Shown: piece after piece, positions 43,184 to 52,173 of the stretch | Numbering within the stretch: position 1 is the first letter of the stretch | Layout: the number at the start of each line of letters is the position of its first letter | Origin: Sporichthya polymorpha DSM 43042 | Lineage (GTDB): Bacteria > Actinomycetota > Actinomycetes > Sporichthyales > Sporichthyaceae | DNA length: 64,000 bases | Direction: 5' to 3' | Assembly: GCF_000384115.1 (NCBI RefSeq) | Contig: NZ_KB913029.1 | Span: forward strand, 4,997,057-5,061,056 | Position numbers and translations under genes: made by a program | Notes under the pieces: generated by a model | What the model was told of the DNA's origin: nothing | What the model saw: the letters and a program-made list of their open reading frames with translations, nothing else | Database searches by the model: none

Positions 43184-44131
43184 GTGACCATGGGCACGGA
43201 GACGACACGCCGGACGCACCGGCGCCGCTACCTGGCCGTGGGCGCGACGGCCGTGGTGGGCTTCGTCGCGCTCGGCCTCGCGCTGCCCGACAACACTCCG
43301 GACCCCCGGCTGATGCCCGATCCGGCCGACCGCACCGAGGCTCCGCTGACCGACCCGCTGCAGGCCACGGCCCCGTGGCGGGACTTTCCGGTGGGCGCCG
43401 CCGTCCGGCCGCTCCTGGTCCTGGACCCGGTGACGATCCCGATCGCGCTGCGCTCCGACCCGGACCGGCTACGCGGCCGCTGGGTCCTGCCCGACCGCCT
43501 GACGACCACCCCGCCGCGCCTGGACGGCTTCGGCGTCACGTCCGCCGAGGAGGCGGTCGCGACGCTGCGCCGCGCCCTGGCCGGCACGTTCCGCGACGAG
43601 CAGCTCCGGACGGCCGACGAGACCGCCGAGCCGGCGACGATCAGCGCGATCCGGCTGACGCGCCGGACGTTCGACACCGACCGGGGGCGGCGCACGCTCC
43701 CGGCCTGGGCGATCACGTTCGGGCCGCGCATGGTCGCGCCGGCGATCGTGCTGGCGGTCGACGAGGACGGCCTCTACCGGTCGCCGGTGCCGACCGACGC
43801 CGAGGGTGACGTGACGCTGAGCCCGGACGGGCTCCGGCTCACCTACTCATTCCTCGGCGCGGCCTCCGGGCAGGGGAACTGCCGCGCCGACTACACGCCG
43901 GTGTTCCTCGAGACCGCGACCGCCGTCGCGATCGGGGCCGTCGAGCACCGCAAGGGACACAACCGGCAGGCGAACTGCCGGATGTCGTCGTACCGCCGGT
44001 CGGTGTCGGTCACGCTCACGGCGCCGTTGCACAACCGCGTCGTGGTGACGTACTCCTACGGCGCGCCGCTGTCCGTCCGGCCGGACGGCACCTACCGCTG
44101 GTACCGCCCGGCGACGGGCAACGGCCGCTAG
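43184..44131 (+). CDS. hypothetical membrane-anchored/secreted protein (315 aa)
   Basis: A basic N-terminus (TTRRTHRRRY) is followed by one hydrophobic helix (LAVGATAVVGFVALGLALP), so the protein is exported and either anchored or cleaved. The rest is hydrophilic: PWRDFPVGAAVRPLLVLDPVTIPIAL, TSAEEAVATLRRALAGTFRDEQL, AITFGPRMVAPAIVLAVDEDGLY, and a C-terminal half with two cysteines (GNCRADY, QANCRMSSY) that could pair. I recognise no family. GTG 43184 has CACGCT 7 nt upstream; ATG 43190 is an alternative start. Confidence 0.7.
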   Translation: MTMGTETTRRTHRRRYLAVGATAVVGFVALGLALPDNTPDPRLMPDPADRTEAPLTDPLQATAPWRDFPVGAAVRPLLVLDPVTIPIALRSDPDRLRGRWVLPDRLTTTPPRLDGFGVTSAEEAVATLRRALAGTFRDEQLRTADETAEPATISAIRLTRRTFDTDRGRRTLPAWAITFGPRMVAPAIVLAVDEDGLYRSPVPTDAEGDVTLSPDGLRLTYSFLGAASGQGNCRADYTPVFLETATAVAIGAVEHRKGHNRQANCRMSSYRRSVSVTLTAPLHNRVVVTYSYGAPLSVRPDGTYRWYRPATGNGR

Positions 44132-44149
44132 ATCGACCTCCTCGGAGGC

Positions 44150-44356
44150 CTACTCCGCGAGCTTGGCGATCGCCTGCGCCCACGTGAAGTACTTGTTCGT
44201 GCCGAGGTCGGCGATCGTAGAGATGTTGAACGCCTCCTTGAGGTGCTGCGCGTCGCTCTCGCTGACGCCCTGCAGGGCCGCGACCGGAGCCTTCGCCAGT
44301 TCCGCGATGCTCATGCCCTCGTAGGCCTTGTCCACCTTGCTCGCGATGTCGCCCAT
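44150..44356 (-). CDS. small conserved protein (68 aa), helix-hairpin-helix-like
   Basis: The 68-residue protein MGDIASKVDKAYEGMSIAELAKAPVAALQGVSESDAQHLKEAF, then NISTIADLGTNKYFTWAQAIAKLAE, resembles small actinobacterial proteins I recall with a VAALQGVS...LGTNKYF pattern. The helix-turn-helix spacing is similar to helix-hairpin-helix DNA-binding modules (LQGVSESDAQHLKEAFNISTIADL). Function unknown. ATG 44356 has GGGAG upstream; a further ATG four codons before is less well spaced. It is convergent with the gene before it and divergent from nadE. Confidence 0.7.
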   Translation of the reverse strand: MGDIASKVDKAYEGMSIAELAKAPVAALQGVSESDAQHLKEAFNISTIADLGTNKYFTWAQAIAKLAE

Positions 44357-44467
44357 CGGATCTCCCACCGTCCGTCCGACCTCGCGACGCCGGACCGCGC
44401 CGCCCGTTCACCCTTCCGCAGAACGCCGTCGGCGGGCAACCACGAGACGCCGCCTACGCTGAATCGC

Positions 44468-46219
44468 ATGCCCCAGCTTCGTCTCGCGCTGTGCCAGGTC
44501 AACGCCACCGTCGGCGCCATCGCCGCCAACACCGATCTCGTGCTCGCGCGGGCGCAGGAGGCCGCCGCCGCCGGCGCGCACCTCGTCGCGTTCCCCGAGA
44601 TGGTGCTGACGGGGTATCCGGTGGAGGACCTCGCGCTGCGGCGGTCGTTCCAGCGCGCGTCCCGCGAGGCGCTCGAGGGACTCGCGCGGCGACTGGCCGA
44701 CGAAGGCCTGGGCGAGGTCGCGGTCGTCGTCGGGTACCTCGACATCGACGAGCAGGCCCGGCCGAAGCTCGGCCGCCCGGCCGGGTCGCCGGAGAACGCG
44801 CTCGCGGTGCTGCACGGCGGTCGCGTCGTGATCCGGTCGGCGAAGCACCACCTGCCGAACTACGGCGTGTTCGACGAGTTCCGCTACTTCGTGCCGGGCA
44901 ACGTCCTGCCGGTCGTGCGACTGCACGGCATCGACGTCGCGTTCGCGATCTGCGAGGACCTCTGGCAGGACGGCGGCCCGGTCGCCGCCGCGCGCGGAGC
45001 GAACGTCGGGCTGCTCGTCGTTCTCAACGGCTCGCCGTACGAGCTGAACAAGGACGACACGCGCCTCGAACTCTGTGCCCGCCGGGCCGCCGAGGCGAAG
45101 GCGACGCTGGCCTACGTCAACCTCGTCGGCGGCCAGGACGAACTGGTCTTCGACGGTGACTCGCTCGTGGTCTCCCCCACCGGCCAGACCCTCGCGCGGG
45201 CCCCGCAGTTCGACGAGGCCGTCCTCGTCGTCGACCTCGACCTGCCCGCGGCCACCGATCCGGTGGACCTCGGCGCCGGCGACGTCACCGTCGAGCGCGT
45301 TGTCGTCTCCGCGGACCCGTTGCCGGAGTGGGAGGTTCACGAGATCGCGGTCGGTCCGCGCCTCGCCTCCGAGGCCGAGGTCTACGCGGCGCTCGTGACG
45401 GGGCTGCGCGACTACGTCCGCAAGAACGGATTCCGTTCGGTGACGCTCGGCCTGTCGGGCGGTATCGACTCGGCGCTGGTCGCGGCGATCGCGTGCGACG
45501 CCGTCGGAGCGGCCAACGTCCACGGCGTCTCGATGCCGTCGGCGTACTCGTCCGAGCACTCGCGCTCCGACGCCGACGACCTCGCCGCCCGCACCGGGTG
45601 CCAGTTCCGCACGGTGCCGATCGCGCCGATGGTCGACGCGTTCCAGGACGGCCTGAAGCTCTCCGGTCTCGCCGAGGAGAACCTGCAGGCGCGCGTTCGC
45701 GGTGTGACGCTGATGGGCCTGTCGAACGCCGAGGGGCATCTCGTGCTCGCGACCGGCAACAAGAGCGAGCTCGCCACCGGGTACTCGACCATCTACGGCG
45801 ACGCGGTCGGTGGCTTCGCGCCGCTCAAGGACGTCCCGAAGACGATGGTGTGGAAGCTCTCGGAGTGGCGCAACGCCGAGGCCGAGCGGCGCGGTGAGAC
45901 GCCGCCGATCCCGCCGAACTCCATCACCAAGCCGCCGTCGGCAGAACTGAGGCCCGGTCAGCTCGACACGGACTCACTGCCCGACTACGTCGTCCTCGAC
46001 GACCTCCTCGACGACTACATCGAGCAGGACGCCTCCGCGGCGGACCTCGTCGCCGCGGGCTTCGACCAGGAACTGGTCGAGAAGATCCTGCGCCTGGTCG
46101 ACATCGCCGAGTACAAGCGGCGCCAGTACCCGCCGGGCACGAAGATCTCGCTGCGCGCCTTCGGCCGCGACCGCCGGCTCCCGATCACCAACGGCTGGCG
46201 CGAGCGCGTCCCCGATTAG
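44468..46219 (+). CDS. nadE: glutamine-dependent NAD+ synthetase NadE
   Basis: NadE converts nicotinate adenine dinucleotide to NAD+ with ATP and glutamine, the last step of NAD synthesis. The 583-residue protein fuses a nitrilase-type glutaminase (catalytic Glu44 in AFPEMVLTGYP, Lys126 in AKHHLPNYGVFDEF, Cys162 in FAICEDLW) to the synthetase domain, with the pyrophosphatase P-loop SGGIDS at 331-336 and ATGNKSELATGYSTIYGD downstream. ATG 44468 has TACGCT exactly 7 nt upstream (44455-44460), so it is leaderless. It functions with NadA encoded at 2504. Confidence 0.95.
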   Translation: MPQLRLALCQVNATVGAIAANTDLVLARAQEAAAAGAHLVAFPEMVLTGYPVEDLALRRSFQRASREALEGLARRLADEGLGEVAVVVGYLDIDEQARPKLGRPAGSPENALAVLHGGRVVIRSAKHHLPNYGVFDEFRYFVPGNVLPVVRLHGIDVAFAICEDLWQDGGPVAAARGANVGLLVVLNGSPYELNKDDTRLELCARRAAEAKATLAYVNLVGGQDELVFDGDSLVVSPTGQTLARAPQFDEAVLVVDLDLPAATDPVDLGAGDVTVERVVVSADPLPEWEVHEIAVGPRLASEAEVYAALVTGLRDYVRKNGFRSVTLGLSGGIDSALVAAIACDAVGAANVHGVSMPSAYSSEHSRSDADDLAARTGCQFRTVPIAPMVDAFQDGLKLSGLAEENLQARVRGVTLMGLSNAEGHLVLATGNKSELATGYSTIYGDAVGGFAPLKDVPKTMVWKLSEWRNAEAERRGETPPIPPNSITKPPSAELRPGQLDTDSLPDYVVLDDLLDDYIEQDASAADLVAAGFDQELVEKILRLVDIAEYKRRQYPPGTKISLRAFGRDRRLPITNGWRERVPD

Positions 46220-46224
46220 TTGCG

Positions 46225-46911
46225 TCAGTGCGTGGCGCGGCGGCGCAGACGCTCGATGTCGTGGACGGTGATGTCCGGGCCGCGGTTGGAGATCCAGCCC
46301 ATGCTGCGGAGCTGACGCAGTGCCTTGACGACGGCCTCGCGGGAGAGGCCGGTCCAGGCGGCGAGGTCGGCCTGGCTCAGCGGTGAGTGGATGACGGTGG
46401 TGGTGCCGTCGAGGTAGCCGTAGCGGTCGGCGAGCTCGGCCAGGCGCGCGCACACGCGACCCATCGCGTCGCCGGCGCCGAACTCGAGCTGGTGGCGGAC
46501 CTGTGCGCGCAGGCGGCCGATGGTGTCGAGCAGCAGGGCCTCGCGTACCGCGGGGTGCGTGTCGAGAAATTCGCGGAACGCCTCGGCGGGCAGTGTCAGC
46601 ACCTCGACGTCGGTGAGGGCGGTGACGGTGGCGGCGCGGGTCTTGCCGTCGATGACGGACCACTCGCCGATCAGTTCGCCGGGGCCGTAGATGTCGAGCA
46701 CGACGTCGCGGCCCTCGGTGGAGCCCACGACGACCTTGAGCTCACCGGCCAGGACGACGACCGCCTCGTGCGCGACGTCGCCTTCGAGGAACAGGATGGC
46801 GCCCGCGGGGTAGCCACGGCGGGTGCCGATCGCGGCGAGGGCAGCGGCGCGCTCCGGGCCGATCCGATCGAGGAAGCCCTCGGTCGGCGCCGGGGCGGTC
46901 AAGGTCGTCAC
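46225..46911 (-). CDS. Crp/Fnr family transcriptional regulator
   Basis: This 228-residue regulator has an N-terminal cyclic-nucleotide-binding beta-roll, AGAILFLEGDVAHEAVVVLAGELKVV and YGPGELIGEWSVIDGKTRAATVTALTDVEVLTL (about 37-110). A dimerisation helix LLLDTIGRLRAQVRHQLEFG follows, then a C-terminal winged helix LSQADLAAWTGLSREAVVKALRQLRSMGWI (about 175-210). Whether cAMP or another ligand binds is not clear from the pocket. GTG 46911 is preceded by GGAG; CACAAT also lies 6 nt upstream. A second cyclic-nucleotide-domain gene lies just upstream on the same strand. Confidence 0.9.
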   Translation of the reverse strand: MTTLTAPAPTEGFLDRIGPERAAALAAIGTRRGYPAGAILFLEGDVAHEAVVVLAGELKVVVGSTEGRDVVLDIYGPGELIGEWSVIDGKTRAATVTALTDVEVLTLPAEAFREFLDTHPAVREALLLDTIGRLRAQVRHQLEFGAGDAMGRVCARLAELADRYGYLDGTTTVIHSPLSQADLAAWTGLSREAVVKALRQLRSMGWISNRGPDITVHDIERLRRRATH

Positions 46912-46929
46912 TCCTCCATTGTGGGCACG

Positions 46930-46967
46930 CCGAACTGCCCGGACCCTACTGAATCCGGGCAGCTCGG
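46930..46967. promoter_or_regulatory. hairpin upstream of the Crp gene
   Basis: Arms CCGAACTGCCCGGA (46930-46943) and TCCGGGCAGCTCGG (46954-46967) pair with one mismatch around a 10-nt loop, 18 nt before the crp start. It could be an attenuator, an operator or a terminator of the upstream gene. Confidence 0.5.
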
Positions 46968-47047
46968 TGTGAGATTCCGCGCCCGCCCGCGCGGAACCGT
47001 CCCCCGATGTGAGCGAGCCCGCGCGACCCTGCGGCGCAGCTCACGTC

Positions 47048-47075
47048 CCGGGTGCGGTGTGGGTCACGCACCCGG
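47048..47075. terminator. hairpin after the cyclic-nucleotide-domain gene
   Basis: CCGGGTGCG (47048-47056) and CGCACCCGG (47067-47075) form a perfect 9-bp stem with a 10-nt loop, ending 14 nt past the stop of the minus-strand gene at 47090. Confidence 0.55.
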
Positions 47076-47089
47076 ACATTGTCGGTGCG

Positions 47090-47512
47090 TCAGGCGGCGG
47101 CGGTGAGGTCCTTCTTGCGGGCGCCGAGCGTGGAGAAGATGCGGCTACGGACCGCAGGAACGGCTTCCAGCAGCGAGGCGAGCTCGAGCGGGCTGATCAC
47201 GAGGACGGAGACCTGCGAGGTGGCCGTGACGGTCGCCACGCGGGGCTTGCCGTCGAGCAGGGACATCTCGCCGAACACGGCGCCGGGGCGAAGGACGGCG
47301 AGAGCCTGGTCCTCCACACACACGGCCACCGAACCCTCGACGAGCACGAAGGCCTCGCGGCCGCGCTCGCCGCGGCGGCACAGGACGCTGCCCTCGGGCA
47401 GGGTCACCTGGGTGCTGAGCGAGGCGATCTTGGCCAGCTGCCTGCGGTCCAGGCCGGCGAAGATCTCGAGGTCGGCAATTGCGTCGATCCGGGCGTCGCG
47501 CTTGGGAAACAC
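47090..47512 (-). CDS. stand-alone cyclic nucleotide-binding domain protein (140 aa)
   Basis: The 140-residue protein consists of one cNMP-binding domain: [48 protein letters not shown], then [34 protein letters not shown] short helical tail [22 protein letters not shown] follows. No DNA-binding domain or effector enzyme is attached, so it may sequester the nucleotide or act on a partner. GTG 47512 has AAGGAG upstream. It precedes the Crp/Fnr regulator gene on the same strand with a 178-nt gap containing two hairpins. Confidence 0.85.
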   Translation of the reverse strand: MFPKRDARIDAIADLEIFAGLDRRQLAKIASLSTQVTLPEGSVLCRRGERGREAFVLVEGSVAVCVEDQALAVLRPGAVFGEMSLLDGKPRVATVTATSQVSVLVISPLELASLLEAVPAVRSRIFSTLGARKKDLTAAA

Positions 47513-47736
47513 GGGTACTCCTTAGGCGGGAACTGCGGACCTCCCTCAAGGGTTCGGCCCGGGTGCCGGAACGGGATGCCGCCCGGCGCCAGAATCAGCT
47601 TCCGCCAAAGCACGAGAAGCGGCTGCGCACCTGGGCCCGCCTGCGTGGGTATTTGTACTCATCGCGCCCGGTTACCCTGAGAGAGTCCGGGGACCTCACC
47701 GGGAGGCCTCGAGGCACCCCTTCCAAGGAGTCGACG

Positions 47737-48636
47737 ATGACCTCCGCACCAACCCCCGATCGATCTGACGCCCCGTCGGGCACGACCCGCGAGTCGGCGA
47801 CCGTCGCTGAGACCGCCCCCGTCTACGGCAATCTCCCGCCGGCGAAACGCGTCCGCGTGCCCGCCCTGCACGCGATGAAGGAACGCGGCGAACGCTGGCC
47901 CATGCTCACCGCGTACGACATGTACACGGCCGAGATCTTCGACGCGGCCGGGATTCCCGTGCTGCTGATCGGCGACAGCGCCGCGAACAACGTCTACGGC
48001 TACGAGACGACTGTTCCGGTGACCGTCGACGAGCTCCTCCCCCTGTGCCGGTCGGTGGTCGCCGCCAGCAAGCGGGCGCTGATCGTCGGTGACCTGCCCT
48101 TCGGGTCCTACCAGGTCTCGCCCCAGCAGGCGCTGGAGACGGCGATCCGGTTCATGAAGGAGGGCAACGTCCACGCCGTGAAACTGGAGGGCGGCGTCCG
48201 CGTCGCGCCCCAGATTCGGGCGATCGTCGACGCCGGCGTGCCCGTGATGGGCCACATCGGTTTCACGCCGCAGAGCGAGCACGGCCTCGGCGGCTACCGC
48301 GTCCAGGGCCGGGGTTCGGCGGCGGAGCAGGTGCTCGCCGACGCCCACGCCGTCCAGGAGGCGGGCGCGTTCGCGGTCGTCCTGGAGATGGTCCCGGCCG
48401 AGGTGTCGAAGCAGATCACGGCCGAACTGCGCATCCCGACGATCGGGATCGGCGCCGGGCCGGACTGCGACGCCCAGGTGCTGGTCTGGCAGGACATGGT
48501 CGGCCTGCGCGAGGGCACGCCGCGCTTCGTCAAGCGGTACGCGGACATGCGCGGGGTGCTCACCGAGGCGGCGAAGGCCTACGCGGCCGACGTCGTCGGC
48601 GGGACGTTCCCGACCCACGAGCACAGCTACCACTGA
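47737..48636 (+). CDS. panB: PanB: 3-methyl-2-oxobutanoate hydroxymethyltransferase
   Basis: PanB transfers a hydroxymethyl group from methylene-tetrahydrofolate to ketoisovalerate, the first committed step to pantothenate and coenzyme A. The 299-residue protein has [37 protein letters not shown] (metal-binding Asp), [51 protein letters not shown], and [21 protein letters not shown]. It has an N-terminal extension of about 30 residues typical of actinobacteria. ATG 47737 has CCAAGGAGTCGACG upstream. Confidence 0.95.
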   Translation: MTSAPTPDRSDAPSGTTRESATVAETAPVYGNLPPAKRVRVPALHAMKERGERWPMLTAYDMYTAEIFDAAGIPVLLIGDSAANNVYGYETTVPVTVDELLPLCRSVVAASKRALIVGDLPFGSYQVSPQQALETAIRFMKEGNVHAVKLEGGVRVAPQIRAIVDAGVPVMGHIGFTPQSEHGLGGYRVQGRGSAAEQVLADAHAVQEAGAFAVVLEMVPAEVSKQITAELRIPTIGIGAGPDCDAQVLVWQDMVGLREGTPRFVKRYADMRGVLTEAAKAYAADVVGGTFPTHEHSYH

Positions 48637-48650
48637 CGCGAGCCCAGTCG

Positions 48651-48684
48651 ACACCAGCGTTGACGAGCTGTTCAACGCTGGTGT
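48651..48684. repeat. inverted repeat between panB and the AveC-like gene
   Basis: ACACCAGCGTTGA (48651-48663) and TCAACGCTGGTGT (48672-48684) are exact inverses around 8 nt, and flanking CCAGT/ACTGG extend the symmetry with two mismatches. It can act as the panB terminator or as an operator for the gene starting at 48697. Confidence 0.6.
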
Positions 48685-48696
48685 TAACTGGCTCAC

Positions 48697-49563
48697 ATGC
48701 TGCTGACCTCCCTGCCGGTACCCCCGGCGGCCGAGCCGGTGAACACCACGGGGCAAGCGATCATGACCGTCGGCACCTTCGCAGGTCTGGCGGTCTTCCT
48801 CGTCTGCGCGTTCCGGCTCGGCCGGCGCTGGCGGACTCCGACGCCGGCCGCGATCGTGGCCGGCACCCTGCTCGCCGGCATGGTCGAACCGCTCAACAAC
48901 CGGCTCGCGAACATGTGGTACTACCGGCCGGGCCAGCAGACGATGTACAGCTCGTTCGACGCCTCGTTGCCGGTCTGGGTGTTCTTCTCCTACGCCGCGT
49001 TCTTCGGCGGCGTCGGCCTGCTGTTCTGGTACCTGACCGAGCGCGGCGCAACCCGGGCGACCATTGCCAAGGCTCTCGGCGGCATGTGGGTGTTCGCCAT
49101 CGCCACCGAGATCACCGGCACCCAGCTCGACACCTACGACTACTTCGGCCCGCACCCGTTCCGCGTCGCGGGCTTCCCGATCTGGGTCTCGCTCGGGGTC
49201 GCGTGCATCTGCGCGAGCATCGGCATCGGGGCGGCCCGCATCCGGCGCTCGTTCGACCCGGCCGCCGGGCTGGCCGCGGTGTTCCTGCTCGGGCCGGTCG
49301 CGTGCGTCGTCGGCCTCGTCGGGACGGGCTTCCCGACGATGACCGTCGTCAACACCCCGGACCCGTCCACGGCCGCCCTCTACGGCGCCGCGCTGGGCAG
49401 CACGGCGCTGAACCTGCTCTTCGCCTGGTTCCTCACGCAGCTCGTGCCGCGCGAGGGCCTACCCCCGATCGACGGCCCAGTCCTCACCGGGGCGCGCGGC
49501 GGCGATCGCGGCGAGGAGCTCCTCGCGAGCGGTGGCCATCGAGGGGCCGTACCAGGTCAGTAG
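48697..49563 (+). CDS. spirocyclase AveC-like membrane protein
   Basis: This 288-residue polytopic membrane protein has about seven hydrophobic helices. The block YRPGQQTMYSSFDASLPVWVFFSYAAFFGGVGLLFWYL (about 76-113) and the later FAIATEITGTQLDTYDYFGPHPFRVAGFPIWVSLGVACIC match my memory of the AveC-like family, named after the avermectin spirocyclase/dehydratase of Streptomyces. Activity here is unknown; many members are not linked to polyketides. Its last 105 nt overlap the 3' end of the convergent gene at 49459, an unusually long overlap, so the final 35 residues (hydrophilic, Gly-rich) may be dispensable. Confidence 0.7.
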   Translation: MLLTSLPVPPAAEPVNTTGQAIMTVGTFAGLAVFLVCAFRLGRRWRTPTPAAIVAGTLLAGMVEPLNNRLANMWYYRPGQQTMYSSFDASLPVWVFFSYAAFFGGVGLLFWYLTERGATRATIAKALGGMWVFAIATEITGTQLDTYDYFGPHPFRVAGFPIWVSLGVACICASIGIGAARIRRSFDPAAGLAAVFLLGPVACVVGLVGTGFPTMTVVNTPDPSTAALYGAALGSTALNLLFAWFLTQLVPREGLPPIDGPVLTGARGGDRGEELLASGGHRGAVPGQ

Positions 49564-50220
49564 CCGCCCGGACACCAGCGCGACGTCCAGCCCGGGGAAC
49601 GCCTCCGGCCCGTCGAGCGCGGTGAAGACGTACGGCTCGTCGGGCAGGACGATCAGTTCGGCCCCGCGGACGCGGACCTCGTCCGGGTCGGCCTTCGGGT
49701 AGCGCTCGGACGCGTCGGCCGGCGGGTCGTCGAAGACGTTGTCGAGACCGAGCCGGTCGAGCACCGACGTCGTGAACGTGTCCGCGCCGGCGACCATCCA
49801 CGGCTTGCGCCAGATCGGCACCGCGACCTTCCGCCGCGGCGTCGGGGCGGGCTGCGCCCAGGCCGCCTCGGCCGCGGCGAGCCAGTCCGGCCGGCCCAGC
49901 CCGCACCGCTCCAGCATCGCGGCGAGCGAGGTCAGGGCGGAGTCGACGTCGCGGATGTCGCTGACCCAGACCTCCAGACCGCGGGCGCGGAGCTCGTCGA
50001 GGTCGGGCTGCCGGTTCTCCTCGAAGGCGGCGAGCACCACGTCCGGCGCCAGGGCCTCGATCGCGTCGACGTCGGGGTTCTTCGTCCCCCGCACCCGGGC
50101 GCAGTCCAGGCCCGGTGGGTGGGTGCACCAGTCGGTCACGCCGACCAGCAGCTCCGGCGCGGTCTCGCCGACGGCCTCGGTCAGCGACGGGACCAGCGAC
50201 ACGATTCGACGTACGGACAC
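49459..50220 (-). CDS. helical-backbone metal receptor (BtuF/FepB-like), no signal peptide
   Basis: This 253-residue protein of the periplasmic-binding-protein class III fold begins [33 protein letters not shown], the start of BtuF-type cobalamin/iron-siderophore receptors. It continues with [26 protein letters not shown] and [17 protein letters not shown]. There is no signal peptide or lipobox, so it probably stays in the cytoplasm, as for several actinobacterial relatives; it may bind a corrinoid or metal chelate. GTG 50220 lies 7 nt after the minus-strand hexamer CAGTCT (50233-50228), which overlaps the -10 of map. Confidence 0.8.
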   Translation of the reverse strand: MSVRRIVSLVPSLTEAVGETAPELLVGVTDWCTHPPGLDCARVRGTKNPDVDAIEALAPDVVLAAFEENRQPDLDELRARGLEVWVSDIRDVDSALTSLAAMLERCGLGRPDWLAAAEAAWAQPAPTPRRKVAVPIWRKPWMVAGADTFTTSVLDRLGLDNVFDDPPADASERYPKADPDEVRVRGAELIVLPDEPYVFTALDGPEAFPGLDVALVSGRLLTWYGPSMATAREELLAAIAAARPGEDWAVDRG

Positions 50221-50226
50221 CCCACC

Positions 50227-50233
50227 TAGACTG
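50227..50233. promoter_or_regulatory. shared symmetric -10 element (bidirectional leaderless promoter)
   Basis: TAGACTG reads TAGACT on the plus strand (7 nt before map ATG) and CAGTCT on the minus strand (7 nt before the receptor GTG). Both hexamers fit the NANNNT pattern, so one 7-bp element could start both leaderless messages. Confidence 0.6.
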
Positions 50234-50239
50234 CCAGGC

Positions 50240-51109
50240 ATGGCTTCGCGTACCGCTCCGGCTCCCTCGGTGCTCCCGGGCAAGGTCTCGCCCCTGCGGC
50301 AGGTCCCCGCCCACATCCCGCGACCGCCGTACGTCGGCAAGCCGGCGCCGGACCGCTTCGAGGGCTCGGAGATCAAGGACGCCGAGACGATCGAGAAGAT
50401 GCGGATCGCCGGCCGGATCGCCGCGCAGGCGCTCGTCGAGGTCGCGTCCCACATCCGCCCCGGAATCACCACCGACGAGCTCGACCGCATCGGCCACGAG
50501 TTCCTCTGCGACCACGACGCCTACCCGTCGACGCTCGGGTACCGGCACTTCCCGAAGTCGCTGTGCACCTCGGTCAACGAGGTGATCTGCCACGGGATCC
50601 CGGACTCCCGCGAGCTCGTCGACGGCGACATCGTGAACGTCGACATCACGGCCTACATCCACGGTGTCCACGGCGACACCGACGCGACCTACCCCGTGGG
50701 CGAGATCGACTCCGAGTCGGCGCTGCTGCTGGAGCGGACCCAGGAGGCCCTGAACCGCGGGATCAAGGCCGTCCGCCCGGGCCGGCCGATCAACGTCATC
50801 GGCCGCGTCATCGAGTCCTACGCCAAGCGCTTCGGCTACGGCGTCGTCCGGGACTTCACCGGGCACGGGATCGGGACCGCGTTCCACTCCGGGCTGGTGA
50901 TCCCCCACTACGACACCGAGCACTACGCGACGCTGATGGAACCGGGGATGACCTTCACCATCGAGCCGATGCTGACCCTCGGGACCGAGTCCTACGACAT
51001 GTGGGACGACGACTGGACCGTCGTCACCCAGGACCGCAAGCGCTCCGCCCAGTTCGAGCACACGCTCCTCGTCACCGACTCCGGCGCCGAGATCCTCACG
51101 TTGCCTTAA
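50240..51109 (+). CDS. map: methionine aminopeptidase, type 1c with N-terminal extension
   Basis: This enzyme removes the initiator methionine from new proteins using a dinuclear metal site. The 289-residue protein has an N-terminal Pro-rich extension ([25 protein letters not shown], about 10-36, with PxxP motifs) like the mycobacterial MetAP1c, thought to contact the ribosome. The catalytic domain shows the metal ligands in [23 protein letters not shown] (two Asp), [19 protein letters not shown] (His), TFTIEPML (Glu) and [10 protein letters not shown] (Glu). ATG 50240 lies 7 nt after TAGACT and is leaderless. Confidence 0.95.
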   Translation: MASRTAPAPSVLPGKVSPLRQVPAHIPRPPYVGKPAPDRFEGSEIKDAETIEKMRIAGRIAAQALVEVASHIRPGITTDELDRIGHEFLCDHDAYPSTLGYRHFPKSLCTSVNEVICHGIPDSRELVDGDIVNVDITAYIHGVHGDTDATYPVGEIDSESALLLERTQEALNRGIKAVRPGRPINVIGRVIESYAKRFGYGVVRDFTGHGIGTAFHSGLVIPHYDTEHYATLMEPGMTFTIEPMLTLGTESYDMWDDDWTVVTQDRKRSAQFEHTLLVTDSGAEILTLP

Positions 51110-51115
51110 CCGCAA

Positions 51116-51157
51116 CGTCCGGCCAACTGTGGCCTATAGCCCACAGTTGGCCGGACG
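51116..51157. terminator. bidirectional hairpin terminator after map
   Basis: A perfect 17-bp stem (CGTCCGGCCAACTGTGG, 51116-51132, with 51141-51157) and an 8-nt loop lie between map and the convergent membrane protein gene. Confidence 0.8.
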
Positions 51158-51171
51158 CTACGAAGAAGTGC

Positions 51172-51984
51172 TTACTCCGACTTCGCGGTGGCGACGCGGC
51201 AGGTCGCGGTCTTGAGCTGCTGGGTGGTCTCGGAGTCGACGTAGCCGAACGCGTCGATCGAGCGCTCCTCGCCGGCGCGCATCTTCGGCGCGAAGAGGGT
51301 CTGGCTCGCGATGCGGCGGTTGTCGCCGTCGAGGCACTCGATCTGGGCCTCGAACGAGCGGGTGCTGTCGGCCTTGTTGCCGAACGTGATCGGGAGGCGA
51401 CGGGTCTCGGCGCCGACGGCGTCCTGGCCGACCTCGAAGACGCCGAACTCGACGCGCAGGTCCTGCTCGAGGACCTTGCTGGTGCCGCCCTCGCCGGCCT
51501 TGATGCGGTTGTCCCGGTCGACCTTGATGCCCCACAGCGTGGAGGCGACGACGGAGACCACGGCGAGGATCGCGAGGAAGCGGCCGATCCGGCAGAAGCG
51601 CTGGTCGCGGACGTCCTTGCCCTTGAGCTTGATCTTGGCGAACGGGTCGATCCGCGCGAACTCGCGGGTCGCGAGCACGACGGCGACGATCGCGAACAGG
51701 ACCGCGACGTACTTGATCAGCGGGACGAACGACAGGACCAGCGCGACCCCACCGAGGACCAGGATCGCGGCGGGCATGTCGACGCCCTCGCGACCGGTCT
51801 CCTCGTCCTCGTCGACGATCGCGTCGTAGCCGCGGAAGCGGTCGTAGCCGCCCTTGGGGGTGGGCTTGCGGTAGTCAGACTTCCGCTTGCGGCCGTACCA
51901 GTGCCGGCCCTGCTGTTCGGGCAGCATCCATTCCGGAATCTCTCGTCCCGACTCCGTGGTGTTGCCTTTTCCCGAGCTGAACAT
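51172..51984 (-). CDS. membrane protein with extracytoplasmic domain (270 aa)
   Basis: The N-terminal half is cytoplasmic and charged (SDYRKPTPKGGYDRFRGYDAIVDEDEETG). Two adjacent helices (MPAAILVLGGVALVLSFVPLIKYVAVLFAIVAVVLA) and, after a short basic loop, a third (FLAILAVVSVVASTLWGI) place the C-terminal domain outside (about 160-270). That domain, VEFGVFEVGQDAVGAETRRLPITFGNKADSTRSFEAQIECLDGDNRRI, looks like a beta-sandwich with two cysteines. The layout parallels the next gene (52206), suggesting a distant paralogue pair. I recognise no named family. ATG 51984 follows a Gly/Ala-rich ribosome site. Confidence 0.75.
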   Translation of the reverse strand: MFSSGKGNTTESGREIPEWMLPEQQGRHWYGRKRKSDYRKPTPKGGYDRFRGYDAIVDEDEETGREGVDMPAAILVLGGVALVLSFVPLIKYVAVLFAIVAVVLATREFARIDPFAKIKLKGKDVRDQRFCRIGRFLAILAVVSVVASTLWGIKVDRDNRIKAGEGGTSKVLEQDLRVEFGVFEVGQDAVGAETRRLPITFGNKADSTRSFEAQIECLDGDNRRIASQTLFAPKMRAGEERSIDAFGYVDSETTQQLKTATCRVATAKSE

Positions 51985-52173
51985 GGCTACCGCGATCCTT
52001 CCCCCGGCGCACTGCGTTCGCGTTCCCCCGCGATGGTGCACATCCAGCCTGCTCCTTCTGCGCGGTTCGCGCAGGTGGAGTTGGTCCAATTTGACCGAAC
52101 GGCCGCCGCTCCGTGACCGATCTTAATCCGGGCCCGGATGGATTGCTGGCGGTTGCGCCGGTCGAGCGAGCGC

